This document shows, one piece after another, positions 7,746 to 11,088 of a stretch of 11,088 bases of DNA. The translations under genes were made by a program, and so were the position numbers. The stretch's first letter is position 1. Each line of letters begins with the position of its first letter. Origin of the DNA: Bacteroidota bacterium (lineage in GTDB: Bacteria; Bacteroidota; Ignavibacteria; Ignavibacteriales; Ignavibacteriaceae); assembly GCA_023453665.1 (NCBI GenBank), contig JAEXTA010000204.1, positions 1 through 11,088 on the forward strand, written 5' to 3'. The notes under the pieces were generated by a model. It saw only the letters and a list, made by a program, of their open reading frames with translations, did not search any database and was not told where the DNA came from.

Positions 7746-9398
7746 TTATATATTCCAAATATCATCCGCAAGATCGGCAAATACTTTTTGTCTTTCTTGG
7801 ATTTCTTTGACCCCAAATTCAGTAATTTTTGTCAGATATAAATTGATAGGTAATTTTGATTTTTTATAAACGCTTACTTTCTTACTGAATTCAAGATTAG
7901 CAGCCTCTTTATTATATTCAATTAGTAAAATAGTTTGATTGCCTATTTTGTATAGAACTTCACTCAATTCAATATTTTTACTTTTTAACATACTAAAACA
8001 TTCCTGGTTCGGATTTTTAGGAATAATATGCTCTAAATTAACTCCTTCCAAATTCGCTTTCAGTTCTTCCTGCTTCGCATCTTTAAGTAACTTCTGATTA
8101 ATGCTGAATAAAATATATTTCGCTAATTTTCTATTTCTAGTTTGGAACTCCATAAATGAAGCCTTAAATAAATCTGTATTAGGATTTTGCTTTTTTATTT
8201 CAATAATAAGTTCGCCTATGGATTTCTGATCATGCCTCAATTCGGTCGCCAAATTTCCATAAAGTTTTTCCAGAACTTTAGGATCAAGTCCTGAAATCGT
8301 ATTGTATCTAAATGTAAAGTTAACAACTATCCGAAAAAGCCTTTTTAATTTGTCTTTTCTATCAAAATATTTTTTCGTGACGGCTAATAAAAAAATATTA
8401 ACTTGCTCAACCCTGAGCGTATTGAGGTCATTCAACATTTGGACAATCTCCGCATCTTCCCAAAATTCCGTCGAAGGTGATATGAGATTGCTGTATATAA
8501 TCGCTTCTTCACTTATACTATCTACAAAAGCTTTTATTTTATTCTTAGTGATTTTTCCTTTTATGCTTTTGTATAAATACTCTTTTTTGACGAAATCGTA
8601 ATTTGATATCCAATAATGCCTTAAGTAACGGCTTATATTATTTTCACCTATCTGATCATTCATTCTTTCCCAATTTCCCCTAATGCTTTCGATTCCCGTC
8701 CCACTTAAAGAAAACAAATAATTTTTAATTAAATCTGCGGCACTTAAATCTAAGCCACGATCATTAAGCGTTTCAAAAAGTAAGTTTGCATTTACTTCAT
8801 CATTCACATCAATTTTTATAATTGAAATTTTATTAAATATTACATCTAGAATTTTCCCAATAAATCCTTCACCAATTGCATCAATTCCTTTGTCAACCTT
8901 ATCAACAAGAAATTCATAGTTTTCCTTTATCCTTATGTGAGAATGTTTTTTGGTTTTTGAAAGGACTCCATCAAAAATCAATTCGGAAAAGAAAAAACAG
9001 TCTTCTTTGTTCAGTTCTAGTTTTGAAGATTTTTCTTTACTTGGTGTGATTCTTCTGTATAATGATCTATTGATATCATCTATCCATTCCTGGCATCCTG
9101 AACTGTTTTTTCTCTTTAAGCATTCACGTAGAGCAACTAAAAAAATAAAAATTGAGGCAAATCTTTGTTGACCATCAAGTATAACTAATTTATTTTTTTC
9201 TACATGCGGAGAGAATACCATCGTTCCAATAAAATATTCTGTTTCTCCAGCATTTTCTGAATAATATATGATGTCGGAATATAACTCTTCAATCTGGTCA
9301 ATTTTCCAAGAATAGCTCCTTTGAAAGGAAGGAACGACGTATACTTTTTGATCATTAAAAAGTGTTATGATTGGGATGGCAGTACTACTAAAGTTCAT
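7746..9398 (-). CDS. DUF262-DUF1524 protein, GmrSD-like modification-dependent nuclease
   Basis: 550 aa, the length expected for a single-chain fusion of GmrS-like (DUF262) and GmrD-like (DUF1524) parts. N-terminal DUF262 signs: VPSFQRSYSW (22-31), the DGQQR motif (75-79), and FETLNDRGLDLSAADLIKNY (208-227). The C-terminal DUF1524 HNH-type region has LEHIIPKN (455-462) with the catalytic-type His457, then IGNQ (485-488) with Asn487, and NKEAANLEFSKK (496-507). Known relatives are type IV restriction enzymes that use a nucleotide to cut phage DNA with modified bases (GmrSD, BrxU, SspE). The target base here cannot be predicted. GGAG sits 5 nt before the ATG. No methyltransferase, BREX or dnd/ssp gene is in view, so it appears to stand alone. 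Base composition looks even more AT-rich than the neighbours by eye, which fits, but does not prove, transfer. Confidence 0.88.
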   Translation of the reverse strand: MNFSSTAIPIITLFNDQKVYVVPSFQRSYSWKIDQIEELYSDIIYYSENAGETEYFIGTMVFSPHVEKNKLVILDGQQRFASIFIFLVALRECLKRKNSSGCQEWIDDINRSLYRRITPSKEKSSKLELNKEDCFFFSELIFDGVLSKTKKHSHIRIKENYEFLVDKVDKGIDAIGEGFIGKILDVIFNKISIIKIDVNDEVNANLLFETLNDRGLDLSAADLIKNYLFSLSGTGIESIRGNWERMNDQIGENNISRYLRHYWISNYDFVKKEYLYKSIKGKITKNKIKAFVDSISEEAIIYSNLISPSTEFWEDAEIVQMLNDLNTLRVEQVNIFLLAVTKKYFDRKDKLKRLFRIVVNFTFRYNTISGLDPKVLEKLYGNLATELRHDQKSIGELIIEIKKQNPNTDLFKASFMEFQTRNRKLAKYILFSINQKLLKDAKQEELKANLEGVNLEHIIPKNPNQECFSMLKSKNIELSEVLYKIGNQTILLIEYNKEAANLEFSKKVSVYKKSKLPINLYLTKITEFGVKEIQERQKVFADLADDIWNI

Positions 9399-9460
9399 AG
9401 TTACTCCGGATTAAATAGTGCTGATAAAAATTGATTTACCCTTTTAAAGATTAATTAAAG

Positions 9461-9516
9461 CTAAGTCGAAATAAAAATTTTGTACGGATAAATTATAAAA
9501 CTAAGTGAAAATAATT
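9461..9516. repeat. Pair of imperfect direct repeats, CTAAGT cores 40 nt apart
   Basis: CTAAGTCGAAATAA (9461-9474) and CTAAGTGAAAATAA (9501-9514) match closely, and both are preceded by AT-rich sequence resembling ATTAAAG/ATAAAA. The 40-nt offset is near four helical turns. The pair lies 63-118 nt upstream of the nuclease start, where an operator would be expected. Function is inferred. Confidence 0.35.
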
Positions 9517-9527
9517 TAGTCTTTCTT

Positions 9528-9579
9528 ATTGGTTTAATCAATCAACATTTACCAATTAATCTACTATGGCTCAATTGGT
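9528..9579. repeat. Three ATTGGT boxes at exact 23-nt spacing, alternating orientation
   Basis: ATTGGT at 9528-9533 (plus), its inverse ACCAAT at 9551-9556, and ATTGGT at 9574-9579 (plus) start exactly 23 nt apart. The last two extend to a 7-bp inverted repeat, ACCAATT/AATTGGT. A possible binding array for a regulator of one or both divergent genes. Only six or seven bases are shared, so chance is not excluded. Confidence 0.35.
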
Positions 9580-9708
9580 GTGTTCATTATATAAAAAACT
9601 TCAACTCCAATAAATGGTTATCAGGGCATGCTTTCCGTTGCTATTATTCCATAGTATTGTCGTACATTAAATGTGAAATACTTAATATTATAACAGGTCG
9701 GAGATTTG

Positions 9709-11088
9709 ATGCACACTTTTCATATACCGGTGATGGGATTAGCCTTCACAATTGATACACCGGTTAAAGCAGCACCGTATGGAATATCATCTGTAATATC
9801 AATTGTAGATGACGAACTAATCGAAAAGATGAGAGAATACTATAGCGTAAAAACAGGTGCTCCTTATACATTCATTTCGGAAAAAGTAAAAGACTCAAGA
9901 GCAGAGCGCATAACACATTATTTAAACCTGATTCAAAAAATTGTTTCTGAGAAGTTTGAAGAAGTTAAAAATTCATTCCTTGAAAAAGGTGAAGGTATTA
10001 CTAAACTGATTGAAATGCTTCCCGATTATTCTGAAGTAAAGAAAAAATTTAATGAACTGATTGCAAATAAAAATGTTTTAAAGCACGAGATTCATAAATG
10101 GATACATGATAATATTCTAGCGGGAAGTATTGATGTGAACATTATGACCAAAGTTGACAATGAAAATTATGACGGTGATGAAAAACTACCGGTTGAGTAT
10201 AATGATGCTCACGCGGCTTTGAGAGGATTTGCTAACAGTAATTTAAATTCCTCACTTGTTTTATCGGCAGGAATGAATCCACGCCTGTACAGTTATATAG
10301 AAAAGTTTGAGGATTTTTATCCCGATGTAAACGGATTCATTCGCAAAAAAATTATTCTGAAAGTGAGTGACTATCGCTCGGCAATTATACAGGGTAAATT
10401 TTTAGCGAAGAAAGGTTTATGGGTTTCCGAGTATAGAATTGAATCAGGATTAAACTGCGGCGGTCATGCTTTTGCAAGTGACGGATTTTTAATGGGACCT
10501 ATTCTTGAAGAGTTTAAAAACAAACGCACTGAATTAATTCAAACCACTCACGACATTTATGTACAGGCTTTAAAAAATAAAAACCGTTTTTATCCGGCTT
10601 TTCCAACAGCAATAAAAATAACTGCACAAGGTGGTGTAGGCACTAATAAAGAACATAATTTTCTTCTTGAGTATTATCAGCTTGATTCTGTTGGCTGGGG
10701 CACTCCGTTTTTATTGGTCCCTGAAGTTGTGAATGTTGATCCTCATACGTTGGAGCTTCTTCAGAATGCGAAAGAAGCTGATCTTTATTTAAGTAACATT
10801 TCACCGCTTGGAGTACCGTTTAACAGCATCAGAAATAATTCACAAGACTTAAAAAAACATGAGTTAATAAAAAAAGGAAGACCCGGAAGCTCATGTCCTA
10901 AAAAATATTTAACATTTAATACTGAGTTTACAACAGACTCGATATGCACCGCATCGCGTCAGTACCAGGATTTAAAAATAAAAGAACTCGATAAAATAAA
11001 TCCTGATGAACCAACCCGTTCTTTTGAGTTTGATAAAATTGTAGATAAAGCATGCATCTGTTTAGGGCTTGGTAATGCTGTATTATTG
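9709..11088 (+). CDS. NPD/nitronate monooxygenase-like flavin TIM-barrel protein with C-terminal Cys cluster (partial)
   Basis: The frame is open from ATG 9709 to the right edge (460 codons, no stop), so the C-terminus is missing. CGGAG (9699-9703) lies 5 nt before the ATG. I do not recognise a named family with certainty. Visible features: IPVMGLAFTIDTPVKAAPYG (residues 6-25), resembling the first strand region of NPD-type barrels; a helical, charged stretch at ~45-150; LNCGGHAFASDG (248-259), whose GGH resembles the GGH motif with the active-site His of nitronate monooxygenases (here His253); TAQGGVGTNKEH (305-316), like the glycine-rich FMN-phosphate loop; and GWGTPFLLVPE (329-339), where NPD proteins have their G-T-x-F element. 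After that come Cys396, Cys413, Cys449 and Cys451, a possible iron-sulfur or metal ligand set unusual for NPD proteins. No signal peptide is seen, so it is probably cytoplasmic. The substrate is unknown; a flavin oxidoreductase role is inference. Confidence 0.6.
   Translation, partial: MHTFHIPVMGLAFTIDTPVKAAPYGISSVISIVDDELIEKMREYYSVKTGAPYTFISEKVKDSRAERITHYLNLIQKIVSEKFEEVKNSFLEKGEGITKLIEMLPDYSEVKKKFNELIANKNVLKHEIHKWIHDNILAGSIDVNIMTKVDNENYDGDEKLPVEYNDAHAALRGFANSNLNSSLVLSAGMNPRLYSYIEKFEDFYPDVNGFIRKKIILKVSDYRSAIIQGKFLAKKGLWVSEYRIESGLNCGGHAFASDGFLMGPILEEFKNKRTELIQTTHDIYVQALKNKNRFYPAFPTAIKITAQGGVGTNKEHNFLLEYYQLDSVGWGTPFLLVPEVVNVDPHTLELLQNAKEADLYLSNISPLGVPFNSIRNNSQDLKKHELIKKGRPGSSCPKKYLTFNTEFTTDSICTASRQYQDLKIKELDKINPDEPTRSFEFDKIVDKACICLGLGNAVLL

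Larger units (their letters stand above)
9399..9708. promoter_or_regulatory. Divergent intergenic region between nuclease and NPD-like gene
   Basis: This 310-nt gene-free stretch must hold the start signals for both flanking genes. Ribosome sites are clear at each end (CGGAG at 9404-9408 on the minus strand; CGGAG at 9699-9703 on the plus strand), but no convincing promoter was found for either. Two sets of short repeats are listed separately. A 15-codon frame at 9566-9613 has no ribosome site and is not called. Confidence 0.5.

Noticed and set aside
8302..8601. Open plus-strand frame of 99 codons with hydrophobic product
   Set aside because: Opposite strand of the DUF262 gene. Hydrophobicity is what AT-rich antisense of Lys/Asn/Glu codons gives, and no ribosome site is seen. 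The same applies to 8950-9171.
9566..9613. 15-codon frame starting ATG GCT CAA
   Set aside because: No Shine-Dalgarno, very short, and it overlaps the ATTGGT boxes.

Overview
The window is AT-rich, lightly packed bacterial DNA. A member of the Bacteroidota/Chlorobi/Ignavibacteria group is suggested. The evidence is a secreted, Asn/Ser/Thr-rich parallel beta-helix protein, a lipoprotein glycosidase, a TonB-dependent receptor with an N-terminal carboxypeptidase-regulatory-like domain, an AraC-type regulator fused to a seven-helix membrane domain, and two candidate promoters resembling the TTTG / TAnnTTTG pattern of Bacteroidota. The assignment is an inference from gene style; no rRNA or marker gene is present.

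Layout. 1-1800 (-): N-terminal 600 codons of a large secreted beta-helix protein that continues past the left edge. 1801-2472: about 670 nt without a gene, holding a leader hairpin for the beta-helix gene, a long-spaced inverted repeat, and the terminator of the next gene. 2473-3942 (-): a GH30-family glycoside hydrolase lipoprotein. 3943-4196: divergent promoter region. 4197-6485 (+): a TonB-dependent outer-membrane receptor. 6482-7621 (-): a 7TM-AraC regulator whose stop codon overlaps that of the receptor; it starts with TTG. 7746-9398 (-): a single-chain DUF262-DUF1524 (GmrSD-like) nuclease, probably a stand-alone phage or foreign-DNA defence gene. 9399-9708: 310 nt divergent region with two sets of short repeats that may be operators. 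9709-11088 (+): the first 460 codons of a conserved-looking protein of uncertain function, with features of the nitronate monooxygenase (NPD) flavin TIM-barrel group and a C-terminal cysteine set.

How the genes may work together. The divergent GH30 lipoprotein and TonB receptor, followed by the convergent membrane-bound AraC regulator, look like a small glycan or glycoconjugate uptake locus without a SusD partner: surface hydrolysis, import of a product, and a membrane-linked transcription switch. This is inferred from order and family only. The GmrSD-like gene and the NPD-like gene do not obviously belong to that locus.

The less familiar items are the NPD-like protein with its Cys cluster, the leader hairpin that pairs fully only in the beta-helix mRNA, and the evenly spaced ATTGGT repeats between the nuclease and the NPD-like gene.
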